From IMG/VR virus record IMGVR_UViG_3300027686_000020, positions 1-31,078 of that record: a DNA stretch of 31,078 nt. One strand, given 5' to 3'. Of the stretch, positions 20,801 to 25,088 are shown one piece after another. The notes below the pieces were generated by a model. It ran no database searches. It was not told where the DNA came from and saw only the letters and a program-made list of their open reading frames with translations. Origin of the DNA: a virus. Positions within the stretch are counted from its first letter, which is position 1. Each line of letters starts with the position of its first letter. Both the position numbers and the translations under genes were made by a program.

Positions 20801-21583
20801 TTGGACAACGAACTTCTAACTGACAGAACTGTTAGAACTGCGGTGCTTAGGTTTACGGATGAGACTATATTCCAGCCCAATCCTAACGATATGCCTATGG
20901 CTACAAACAACCCGTGGATGGCTATGTTATTCCAGCTAAAGTCTTTCCCACTAATGATGCAACGTCTGTCTGGTTATGTTGTTGAGGAGGCGAAGCAAGG
21001 TAACTTTAAGCCAGCCATGTATATGGCAACAGTTGGGCCGGGAATGGGTGCTGTAGCATTGTCCGCAAAAGACGTGGTTCAGTTCCGGGGCGGCGAAGAC
21101 TCCAATGAGTCAGAGGTTCGCGTCAGAAACATAGGTCAGTTAGCTGAAATGCTGGGCGGAGATGCCAAGACTTATGGTGACGGCAGTGATTTTGTTGGCT
21201 GGTACTTCGAGGGCTTACTACAAATGGGTGGCCTTGGTTTGCTGGCAGACATACTTCACAGCACTGTACAGCAAGTCGATAACGGTGCTTACGGTGCGAC
21301 AAGAATAGCCAGCACAATCATGGGGCCAAGTTTCGGCATGGTGTTTGGTGATGGCCTGAATGTTCTAGGTGGCGCGTATGACATGGCCCTTGGCAACGAT
21401 GACAGTAACGCTAAGGAAAGGTCAGGTGCTAGATCGCTTGCAAGTCGTATCCCCATTATTGGCGGAATACGAGGAGCACGTGAGGGTATCGTAGACACGG
21501 TTGCTGGAGAACAGACCAAGCGTAAGAGTAAGTTTGGTGGTGGAATTGGTGGTGGAATTGGAAAAGGAATTGGTGGTTCATGA
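11864..21583 (+). CDS. Giant polyvalent virion protein: two zincin motifs and ADP-ribosyltransferase-like domain
   Basis: This 3239-residue protein fits the 'polyvalent protein' class: large phage proteins carrying several effector domains, packed in the capsid and delivered into the host. A Gly/Ala-rich hydrophobic stretch (about 155-245) may be membrane-active. An acidic Pro-rich linker follows near 455-490. The first metallopeptidase motif is HEVAH at 1232-1236, with possible third ligand E1296 or E1300. The second is HEIGH at 1855-1859, with candidates E1911, E1915 or E1919. An ADP-ribosyltransferase-like domain spans about 2045-2330, with FYHGTP (H2049), YGPGVYLA (Y2080) and VVVFDPANVKHVE near its end. 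The C-terminal third has helical hydrophobic segments (about 3112-3133) and ends in a Gly/Ile/Lys-rich tail. No phage RNA polymerase motif was found. It overlaps the next gene by ATGA. Confidence 0.85.
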   Translation: MADKYTNSLNLPDLETYGQTPEPSQQTGQDYVQDINVVSQLKDPRFIEDLRSYYQESGQRTRYLSNDEMIDKFFSDQTWELLNTGSAVMGAIEAQQAGAEQKTRMNRIQQVYNRLPNFYQEGGRSTWEMLKDAVPAVITDPLNLVPVAKGFASAGTAARLAATQGKNAMYAGIKQGAKTGALTEAAISGAQEGIINVAGQSRDVSLGLRDEFSQTEALGATAFGAGAGALTGGILGAGAGAFGARNANPNVSALRELGVDDGTIGQLTNDQAKQLLADPEGTRAQFAENPDVLTDVEAAPIDPVEAAFNEKYGESAVKLNLVKKEAEDSVVRAMKDGVPESEINDLRKFRDTVNVLDGMKSRIMNEEEEIRALSQTADQGQLKENRARIVQFNRAQEQFRVLIETIDADADPDIISAQVEDLRKILGFSPDVEDVAAEAESLAATAGEVAVGEVAEEVDLEPSAGAGAGTEVPEVVDGGPPPPDDSPTTEFTYSTAKVKGEIQDILAENSVDGDMLDEWISAGAIEAPEGKMNAKSKRQLSKQIETMKSEDAQEIKPSADTEEYLQSPNTALPEVRGWALSEGVDYRNIKGDARAKDGRLTNGAVRRNIAGRKGGIEDAYAIKAREELDEILGIAAAGNATDVDARNMVEMLSAGYQTNKDDLLALFDYTNNKADTSESSMSMRLTKTEEKFLKKRQRELKKEYPDASDNTLEAMANLELVNRRGQGDQTPVRGTGEAIEDASKFTTAGRNTAGRIQGQLRRGTRISKGSDYTVTGGNRVTPSTFGFEAALAEATTPPSSPLKGKALEEAQRRTDKMIANGMDAERARKINGLDRAERGSAPGIVEYTTARGEVVNTANGRQVMRGGEVAYVDAVTKRSYESIDFLLQNRDGVSSKAVIKQTVETPDAADVVEAPEAPSKPVSRSFEENMGDLIAELSDDPVALREALVARAEELADTVANSSKKKATATPGKKGDMLIVVREKSDPSNIRMMSKKQADMGATAADVIGTRKPDPADWDIRYAPSTTPRGKTSLTEIFDTLPANPDLDGASGSIVTDGQASAHISLSPEDAAKTHWEASPRERKIMVLLKKGDKEKYTVSELWLGLRAAESMTWRKTSQGHEALGEAIALLQAKFSEIAPNGIRVGEEARAKAVSNVRELFSKYAPDEVDLAIKFIRGLGGDTAIGPAIKARSDGGNPMVTSTIANARTPEQDVLLNFGKYDEIPNISKLYHEVAHWAYEHILTPKDRAEFWNVAKEAYSPGGKQTYQKNKLSKYAQVNEDITAGRPKETEFNFYESPQEFFAWQFDLWASRKKSGDLVQNEVFWRKVARYVENIFNRYANDAEIHPDLEPLFSKILPDSERAGIMMGRDATPSTPNAEHINARFMGIERAEADIEDAILRDSPEGIIEAHRVLVSEVLLSMAPKRGTEARPNTGVYGPVAAGGQGFQKGNLNIIRQRIQNIDEIVTGKPFKYEGLGQDLVGYKPAWLEEGMTVMDDPLPIADALRDFYLKGFASDNPAINDLTRPGGMKNLNASSVKSMISFVKRSLETAYRNSEGGSPPSGIKIKADGENPVRSKASTKARGTKKQNVRAKNALTREATIVAKTPANKRPRAKQKGNLDATSAPEIKTSQLLDLHKMYVDHRGSERGDQIAIEIVTKTKAQPLPAEKVGVSREVLNSREPDIRDQLMDALYEGDSDRISELTYELQRRATNKGLKKQGLATIDATVVNKAVQREVNDNMGVPSNDGIPASSRAAVREMLSFITHRDPEAQQTARTMTYRMVNLMGKTVKGDLADTNVLSSKDLVRLAGGDPDKAPSASYADLRSPEFKKLRSDVRRLSIGLTKGNTSPFDVVHEIGHMIVRSDVLDSVEMDAIREAYSASSDTVKNRVIAAYGNKYNDFTNKNDALVKEWFSEKLAEYMAERVTRGDILEAMATGDIAKLKMRNSFDRALDKMIEYVSYVVNGLVGRDDIKQQFRRMFLYGDMFERPSKSPLADVTKQRAALHPSIAASATFDSFSSSPRPRMAKIKDFVGNGISNGGNDRVIPFYHGTPNGYAFKKGDSPDVILRPSVRGFYGPGVYLANSPTVASEVFSRKPTPESMRSQIMEMANISDEVKEELIFDSIDLHEVRKSISKYRRKYYMAQASDMDAENLGALREILDDLVEMEESYLTNLTEAGIKSDPLVLPTYVRVKNPVDFQRGTVYHGGADPLIQSVLRHAEMTETTNQKAINSLLADFNEGGLDGPEAYQALLSFYRQSGRNKLQAQNELNETLEDLGHDGILTTHDNTVNIDGTDRMANTETYEGSSISYQGVVVFDPANVKHVEADDFDATDSSLYHREPAPISRGDAGDLFTEIALNENIDSVKDVDAGMFGEMLEGTGVDPSTSGAVMSMMRGRTLSPKENKALERGSSKGFLLSQSDRLNNVGMTWLGDWYKNFWPDQSQAFAQKYMPIEGMLKALPDADGTLMRWMKDNNPTNTAARFQPQSYKKIVKALRHGETSRPYKNLAPEEQKVAQAIRAAFRKELTDLRKAGVMIGDRGPNYMPHVWSKDKIVANQSEFKEAMAYYYKLEKTAMGADIPTNAEVNDFAEDMFLRLGTDEETGQMQPSMGGSKNPTSDHVDYSRMIELEKYPAAMQALEGFLEDDLRFLLIKYFEGTTRRLTYMEKLGQNSHAYTDYMTVLEKGREGIAKLLSTNREFVVNRSTMGTTGPTEYQLSSTAFMPFEGDIGAGTEFADQLVRMYEQKGFAAAKELLARKAPIGSDGMPSLAYSRRADAIMGALQDFGGQKARLENEDVSFANDAMALVMRKPTSNSGTEQARSISKVMRTAQNLTLLGFTTLSSLGDPALPLIRSGSMKSWAKGLFQLASDPEYKKAIHDIGTSMENIIHERMIYMYGSPDNKMSQAFFNFTGLTGWTNVQRQLAGSVGFNSFKANQTKASKHFDPSRPVSQQNTQYRTAHRYLTRYGMADFLPNGTRGKQSLDNELLTDRTVRTAVLRFTDETIFQPNPNDMPMATNNPWMAMLFQLKSFPLMMQRLSGYVVEEAKQGNFKPAMYMATVGPGMGAVALSAKDVVQFRGGEDSNESEVRVRNIGQLAEMLGGDAKTYGDGSDFVGWYFEGLLQMGGLGLLADILHSTVQQVDNGAYGATRIASTIMGPSFGMVFGDGLNVLGGAYDMALGNDDSNAKERSGARSLASRIPIIGGIRGAREGIVDTVAGEQTKRKSKFGGGIGGGIGKGIGGS

Positions 21584-21900
21584 TTAAACAGCTAGAGGAC
21601 GACTCTAGCTTCAACAAGTATGACATTAACAAAGACGGTACGGTGACTGACGAAGAAATGGCGAAAGCCAAACAGATGCTTGAGATGGAGCTGAAGGAAG
21701 AGAAATTTCAGCAACAAGAACGTATGGCTTGGTGCGCTATGGTAACCATGCTTGTCTTTACGATCCTGTTATTCAGTCCGATCATCCCTATCGGGAGGGT
21801 GAATGCCCTCTCTGATTTACTTGGGTTGTTCTATATAGCCCAAGCTGGTGTGGTCGGCACGTACATGGGGGCGCAAGCTCTCGCCTCAAAGAAGACATAA
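21580..21900 (+). CDS. Two-TM membrane protein with EF-hand loop
   Basis: This 106-residue protein has a complete EF-hand calcium loop at residues 15-26 (D15, N17, D19, T21, T23, E26; glycine at 20). A charged helix follows at about 27-47. Two membrane segments lie at about 50-70 and 78-100. The start overlaps the giant gene's stop (ATGA at 21580-21583), so it is translationally coupled. Position before the 3TM holin and endolysin, together with its membrane topology, suggests a lysis accessory or holin-like role. A virion-associated membrane role linked to the giant protein is equally possible. The calcium-binding idea follows from the motif only. Confidence 0.7.
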   Translation: MIKQLEDDSSFNKYDINKDGTVTDEEMAKAKQMLEMELKEEKFQQQERMAWCAMVTMLVFTILLFSPIIPIGRVNALSDLLGLFYIAQAGVVGTYMGAQALASKKT

Positions 21901-21960
21901 GGACGACAAAAGAGCGGTAGTTTATCAGAATGGCATCACGTTAATTTACGGGAGATATCC

Positions 21961-22353
21961 ATGTTAGATAAACTTATAGGCCCAGTGTCCGCTATCCTCG
22001 ACAAATTTGTTGAGGACAAGGATCAGAAGTCTGCACTTGCTCACGAGATAGCGACTATGGCCGAGAAGATGGGTCATGAAGTTGCGCTTGCACAAATTGA
22101 AGTCAACAAGATGGAAGCAAAAGGCAACTGGTTTCAGTCGTCTTGGCGTCCTCTGGTTGGGTGGGTTTGCGCAGTAGCTTTTGGTTGGCACTTTGTTTTC
22201 CAGCCACTCTTAATATTCATCCTGACCTATACGGGACAACCCGTACCAGAACTACCGAGCTTTGACATGAGTGCGCTAATGACCGTGTTAGGTGGGTTAC
22301 TTGGGCTTGGTTCACTAAGGACATTCGAGAAATTCAAAGGAGTTTCAAAATGA
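21961..22353 (+). CDS. Holin, 3TM superfamily
   Basis: This 130-residue protein has a helical cytoplasmic N-terminus (1-55), then the signature NWFQSSWRPLVGW (56-68) typical of the 3TM / GTA-type holin family. Hydrophobic segments lie at about 63-91 and 105-120. Such proteins sit in the inner membrane and open it at the end of infection so that the endolysin reaches the cell wall. Start ATG 21961 follows a GGGAG site. It overlaps the next small gene by ATGA and lies upstream of the endolysin, completing a classical lysis cassette. Confidence 0.85.
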   Translation: MLDKLIGPVSAILDKFVEDKDQKSALAHEIATMAEKMGHEVALAQIEVNKMEAKGNWFQSSWRPLVGWVCAVAFGWHFVFQPLLIFILTYTGQPVPELPSFDMSALMTVLGGLLGLGSLRTFEKFKGVSK

Positions 22354-22475
22354 AAGATAAGTTGATTGCTAAATTTTCAGCAGTTGTGAACGAGATTGTT
22401 GCTGGCCTTGAGCACAAAACATTTGTCGGAGTTACGTTCTCCGTTGGTGTGCTCATTGGTGCATATATATTTTAG
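22350..22475 (+). CDS. 41-residue single-TM protein in lysis cassette
   Basis: This small gene runs from ATG 22350, overlapping the holin stop as ATGA, to TAG 22473-22475. A basic and polar N-terminus (MKDKLIAKFSAVVNEIVAG) leads to one C-terminal membrane segment (FVGVTFSVGVLIGAYIF, residues 25-41). A ribosome binding site (AAAGGAG) lies upstream inside the holin gene. Its place between holin and endolysin suggests a lysis accessory such as a small spanin-like or holin-modulating protein. There is no lipobox. I cannot assign a family. Confidence 0.6.
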   Translation: MKDKLIAKFSAVVNEIVAGLEHKTFVGVTFSVGVLIGAYIF

Positions 22476-22486
22476 AAAGGAATACT

Positions 22487-22972
22487 ATGTTTTCACTCAG
22501 TGAGCGTAGCCTTTCACGTCTGGAAGGTGTACATCCTTTCCTCGTGGAAGTAGCCAAATTAGCTATTAAGCGCACAGAAATAGACTTCGGCATTACATGT
22601 GGCGTTAGAACTATAGAAGAACAGGAAGCGCACGTCGCTGCTAAAAGAAGTTGGACAATGAAATCCAAGCACCTCATTCAAGATGATGGGTATTCTCACG
22701 CAATAGATTGTGTCGCCTACGTCGGATCAGACGTGTGCTGGGAGGCAAATGTGTACGACGAGATCGCTGATGCGATCAAGTCTGCGGCAGAAGAAGTGCG
22801 GGGAATGGGTTACGAGTTCGACATTACTTGGGGATCAGGTTGGCACAAGCCACTAACTCAACACGAAGGAACCTGTGAAGAGTTATCTAATGAATACGTT
22901 GACCTCAGACGTTCTCAGGGTCGCCGTCCGACAATGGACTCGCCGCATTTTCAGATCGAGAATATATCTTAG
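22487..22972 (+). CDS. Endolysin, M15-type peptidase
   Basis: This 161-residue protein resembles L-alanyl-D-glutamate / D-Ala-D-Ala peptidases of the M15 group, which cut peptidoglycan stem peptides. Key residues are SKH (H62), the AID pair (D74) with H71 nearby, and DSPHFQ (D151, H154), giving the usual His/Asp/His zinc set with a catalytic acid. WEANVYDEIADAIKSAAEE (about 85-103) is the helix typical of phage members. Five residues appear inserted between H62 and D74 compared with the usual SxHxxGxAxD spacing. It has no signal peptide, so it depends on the holin. An AAAGGA site precedes ATG 22487. Its 3' end overlaps a convergent - strand gene by 68 bp. Confidence 0.82.
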   Translation: MFSLSERSLSRLEGVHPFLVEVAKLAIKRTEIDFGITCGVRTIEEQEAHVAAKRSWTMKSKHLIQDDGYSHAIDCVAYVGSDVCWEANVYDEIADAIKSAAEEVRGMGYEFDITWGSGWHKPLTQHEGTCEELSNEYVDLRRSQGRRPTMDSPHFQIENIS

Positions 22973-23249
22973 GGGGAGCAAGCTCACTCCCCAATGCGGC
23001 ATACCCCGCTAAATCAGCCCAAGAATCTTCGTGGTCAATCGACTGCGAGAGTCTGGCTATCTTTACCCAACCCATCATAAGAGCAACATGACCTTCATTA
23101 ATTTCGCCGTGGGTTGTGAGTGCGGCTTGGATAATGATATTCCAGCCCTGTTTAATTCGGCAGAAGTTTGCACCAGCACTACCATAATCACTGGCCCTGT
23201 CTCCATTGATTAGAGCTTCTGCCTGTTTCAGCAAGTCTGATCTATCCAT
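22905..23249 (-). CDS. DUF6378-like protein
   Basis: This 114-residue protein has a pattern seen in the phage DUF6378 family: R-x-x-DYG (18-23), NFxRI (28-32), MxxWVKIARL (58-67) and DSWADLAGYAALG (75-87). The fold is all-helical and reminiscent of MazG-type nucleotide pyrophosphohydrolases, but activity is not established. It is the last gene of the leftward operon and starts two bases after the preceding gene's stop (TAG-TA-ATG). The final ~25 residues lie beyond the conserved part and run antisense through the end of the endolysin gene. The overlap is probably tolerated because that tail is unconstrained. Confidence 0.72.
   Translation of the reverse strand: MDRSDLLKQAEALINGDRASDYGSAGANFCRIKQGWNIIIQAALTTHGEINEGHVALMMGWVKIARLSQSIDHEDSWADLAGYAALGSELAPPKIYSRSENAASPLSDGDPENV
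22973..22992. terminator. Hairpin at the convergent gene ends
   Basis: GGGGAG (22973-22978) pairs with CTCCCC (22987-22992) directly after the endolysin stop. There is no T-tract on either strand, so it is at best a weak or factor-assisted terminator. On the - strand it lies inside the DUF6378-like gene. Its core GGGGAGCAAGCTC recurs at about 24393. Confidence 0.45.
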
Positions 23250-23251
23250 TA

Positions 23252-23554
23252 CTAAGCCTCGTCTTCTAGGTCTACGACAAACTGATATTCCATCATCAGT
23301 GCTTTGATCTCTGACTCAGTCATCCTCACGACGTGTTCCAAGTCTGCAACTTCATCACGCAACCGTCTGCGCTTATCCTTAGCTTTAGAGAATTGATCTA
23401 TGTATTCTTGGCTACCGTCATCCTTTACACCTAATGTTTCAAGGCGTTCAGTTATTGAAACAATATCGTTTTCACATTGTTTTATTTGACGTAACCGTTT
23501 TGATCTTTCTTCAGACAGATCGTGAAATTCTTTTTTAGTTTTTTCAAATGCCAT
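23252..23554 (-). CDS. Small coiled-coil protein
   Basis: This 100-residue highly charged helical protein begins MAFEKTKKEFHDLSEE and has heptad-like Lys/Arg/Glu repeats throughout (for example SERSKRLRQIKQCEND). It ends with an acidic tail. I place the start at ATG 23554 rather than further upstream: AAGGA (complement of 23565-23569) lies about ten bases before it, and the upstream extension would run antisense-frame through the nuclease gene with low-complexity, non-homologous sequence. It is the sixth gene of the leftward operon. Function unknown; a structural or regulatory partner in recombination is a guess. Confidence 0.7.
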   Translation of the reverse strand: MAFEKTKKEFHDLSEERSKRLRQIKQCENDIVSITERLETLGVKDDGSQEYIDQFSKAKDKRRRLRDEVADLEHVVRMTESEIKALMMEYQFVVDLEDEA

Positions 23555-23561
23555 GACAATA

Positions 23562-24371
23562 TTATTCCTTCGGGAGTGGTTCGTACTGCCTGTAATTAGG
23601 GCATAACTCGACGGCCTCGTCGTCCAGCTTTGTGCATTGCCACTTGCCATCTGGTCGGGGGACGCTGAACGAACAGGTTGGGCAACTGGGGTCAACCTCT
23701 TTATCACCCCAACAAACGCCCCGTTTAAAGCAACCTTTGCATCGCCAGTCGGTAGCGTCTTTGCTGATTTTTCTGACTTGACCAGTAACGGCTCTTTCAA
23801 TTCTGCTTTTAATAAATGAGTATTCGAAATCATCAAAGTCAATCACCTCCACATGGTACTCACAATTATTTTTATTTATTGCGACGAATAATGTTTGCTC
23901 CAGTTCGCCCATGCCCATCATCATTTGAACTTGTCCAAAGTATTGTGGGTGGCTTACCTTCACGCCAGACTTCTTGAACTTACTAAAGGATGCGTCGTTC
24001 ATAGACTTGATCTCTAAAACCATGACGGTTCCATCGGGGTCTTCGACAAGCCCATCCGTATGGCAAACGATATGCCCACCCCAAGCCTGATATGTGTGCT
24101 GTCTTCCTGTCAGTGCATCAACTTCCCAAACACGGAGCTTTGCTTTCTCTTTTAAATCCTTAACCACCACGTCTTCTAGTATGTGGCCGAGGTTAAATAT
24201 TCTTTTAAGTCTTGGCCCCGGCGGTTCGTTAGGAAACCCACGCATGTTATATCCAAGAACAGCCTCACAAGCTGTGCCGATAATACTTGCACCGATATAG
24301 CGTCGAGCCTTCTCGCGCTTCTCGTCCACGTAACCTGCGTCTATTGCCTCTATTACTTCAGTAGCTTTCAT
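23562..24371 (-). CDS. PD-(D/E)XK nuclease with Cas4-type cysteine cluster
   Basis: This 269-residue RecB/Cas4-family nuclease is a likely exonuclease making single-strand ends for recombination. Active-site residues are E66 (GHILED), D106 (HTDG), E120-x-K122 (LEIKS) and Q148 (FGQVQM). Cysteine C35 lies early, and C211-x2-C214-x5-C220 lies after the nuclease core; this spacing matches the 4Fe-4S cluster of Cas4/AddB-type nucleases. A second, extra C-terminal set (C230, C233, C246, C257) looks like a zinc ribbon. Start ATG 24371 has an AGGGA site. It sits in an operon with Sak4-like ATPase and SSB-like protein, which supports a recombination role. No CRISPR array is present, so it is not a CRISPR adaptation gene. 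Confidence 0.85.
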   Translation of the reverse strand: MKATEVIEAIDAGYVDEKREKARRYIGASIIGTACEAVLGYNMRGFPNEPPGPRLKRIFNLGHILEDVVVKDLKEKAKLRVWEVDALTGRQHTYQAWGGHIVCHTDGLVEDPDGTVMVLEIKSMNDASFSKFKKSGVKVSHPQYFGQVQMMMGMGELEQTLFVAINKNNCEYHVEVIDFDDFEYSFIKSRIERAVTGQVRKISKDATDWRCKGCFKRGVCWGDKEVDPSCPTCSFSVPRPDGKWQCTKLDDEAVELCPNYRQYEPLPKE

Positions 24372-24391
24372 CTTAGTCCCTTATAAAATTA

Positions 24392-24410
24392 AGGGGAGCA
24401 AGCTCCCCCT
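24392..24410 (-). terminator. Intra-operon hairpin upstream of the nuclease gene
   Basis: GGGGAGC (24393-24399) and GCTCCCC (24402-24408) form a near-perfect hairpin. On the - strand it is followed by TTAATTTTAT, a fair T-rich tract. It lies between the 58-residue gene and the nuclease gene, and may attenuate transcription into the last three genes of the operon. Confidence 0.5.
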
Positions 24411-24416
24411 AATCAT

Positions 24417-24593
24417 CTAACAAATCCACAATTTTTTAGAGTAAGTAATAACTTCATACGGCCCCCGTGGTGGCTGTACGATTGTGTAATCTAATGGCCT
24501 CACCACTTGAGGTTCCTTAACGTAAACCTGTCCATGTGGCGCAACTGTTGACGACACATGAACAGGATACAGTTCGAGTGGTGATGACCACAC
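24417..24593 (-). CDS. 58-residue protein with GTG start
   Basis: This small gene runs from GTG (complement of 24591-24593) to TAG (24417-24419). A GAGG ribosome binding site sits eight bases before the GTG, and an in-frame TGA just upstream rules out a longer form. The product is Pro/Val/Tyr-rich (starting MWSSPLELYPVHVSSTVAPH) and beta-prone, with a PPRGPYEVITYSKK end and a final cysteine. It begins 15 bases after the SSB-like gene stop, in the same operon. It otherwise fills a 237-bp gap. Family not recognised; it could be a small partner of the neighbouring recombination proteins. Confidence 0.6.
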   Translation of the reverse strand: MWSSPLELYPVHVSSTVAPHGQVYVKEPQVVRPLDYTIVQPPRGPYEVITYSKKLWIC

Positions 24594-24608
24594 TTTTACG
24601 TCCTCACT

Positions 24609-25088
24609 TTAAAATGGAATGTCATCATCGAAGGTGTCCTTAGCTGGTGCTGATCCCGAACTATTCGGGGCCGCATCAAAGGACTTGATCTCAGGATACT
24701 GAACTTCAATCCCGTTCTTATTTTTGTACGGCTTACCCATGCCAACAACGACGGTAGCTTTAAGACCTTTCATCGTCTTAACATCACCCGGCTTGTCTGG
24801 ATTAGGATGTCCGCCAGCCACAAGGAAAGACTTGAGCATACGACGCCCAATCTCTTGGGCCATGTCAGACGTAGTGTGAATAATGTTGAAGCTATGATTC
24901 AACTTACCTGCGCTCTCTTCAGATACAAGCTCACAACGTAGCCGCTTGTTGGAGTCGGTAGCACCGAAGCTCTCCATGTCGGCCTCAGTACACTTAACCA
25001 CGTGTGTACCAACTGAAAGCATACTGCCTCCCTTGCTTTCCTCAACTCCACTTAGGTCTAATGACCCAAAACCATTCCAATCACTCAT
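24609..25088 (-). CDS. Single-strand DNA-binding-like protein (DUF669 type)
   Basis: This 159-residue protein has a beta-rich body. Its C-terminus is DDDIPF, preceded by a disordered Ser/Ala/Pro segment; this is the classical SSB tail that recruits partner proteins. Its core (SVGTHVVKCTEADMESF, then RLRCELVSEESAGK) resembles the DUF669 phage family, which is found beside recombination genes. A strong AAAGGAG site precedes ATG 25088. It overlaps the Sak4-like gene by four bases (ATGA), so the two are translationally coupled. Sak4-type annealing ATPases are known to work with a cognate phage SSB encoded next to them, which supports the call. Confidence 0.8.
   Translation of the reverse strand: MSDWNGFGSLDLSGVEESKGGSMLSVGTHVVKCTEADMESFGATDSNKRLRCELVSEESAGKLNHSFNIIHTTSDMAQEIGRRMLKSFLVAGGHPNPDKPGDVKTMKGLKATVVVGMGKPYKNKNGIEVQYPEIKSFDAAPNSSGSAPAKDTFDDDIPF

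Noticed and set aside
11864-21583. Giant protein as an N4-type virion RNA polymerase
   Set aside because: No T7/N4-type polymerase motifs were visible; the recognisable motifs are metallopeptidase and ADP-ribosyltransferase-like.
23555-23842. 5' extension of the 100-residue coiled-coil gene to 23842
   Set aside because: The extension runs in another frame through the nuclease gene; a ribosome binding site lies directly before the ATG at 23554, and the coiled-coil character begins there.
23562-24371. Cas4-type nuclease as part of a CRISPR adaptation module
   Set aside because: No Cas1/Cas2 genes or repeat-spacer array; the context is a phage recombination operon.
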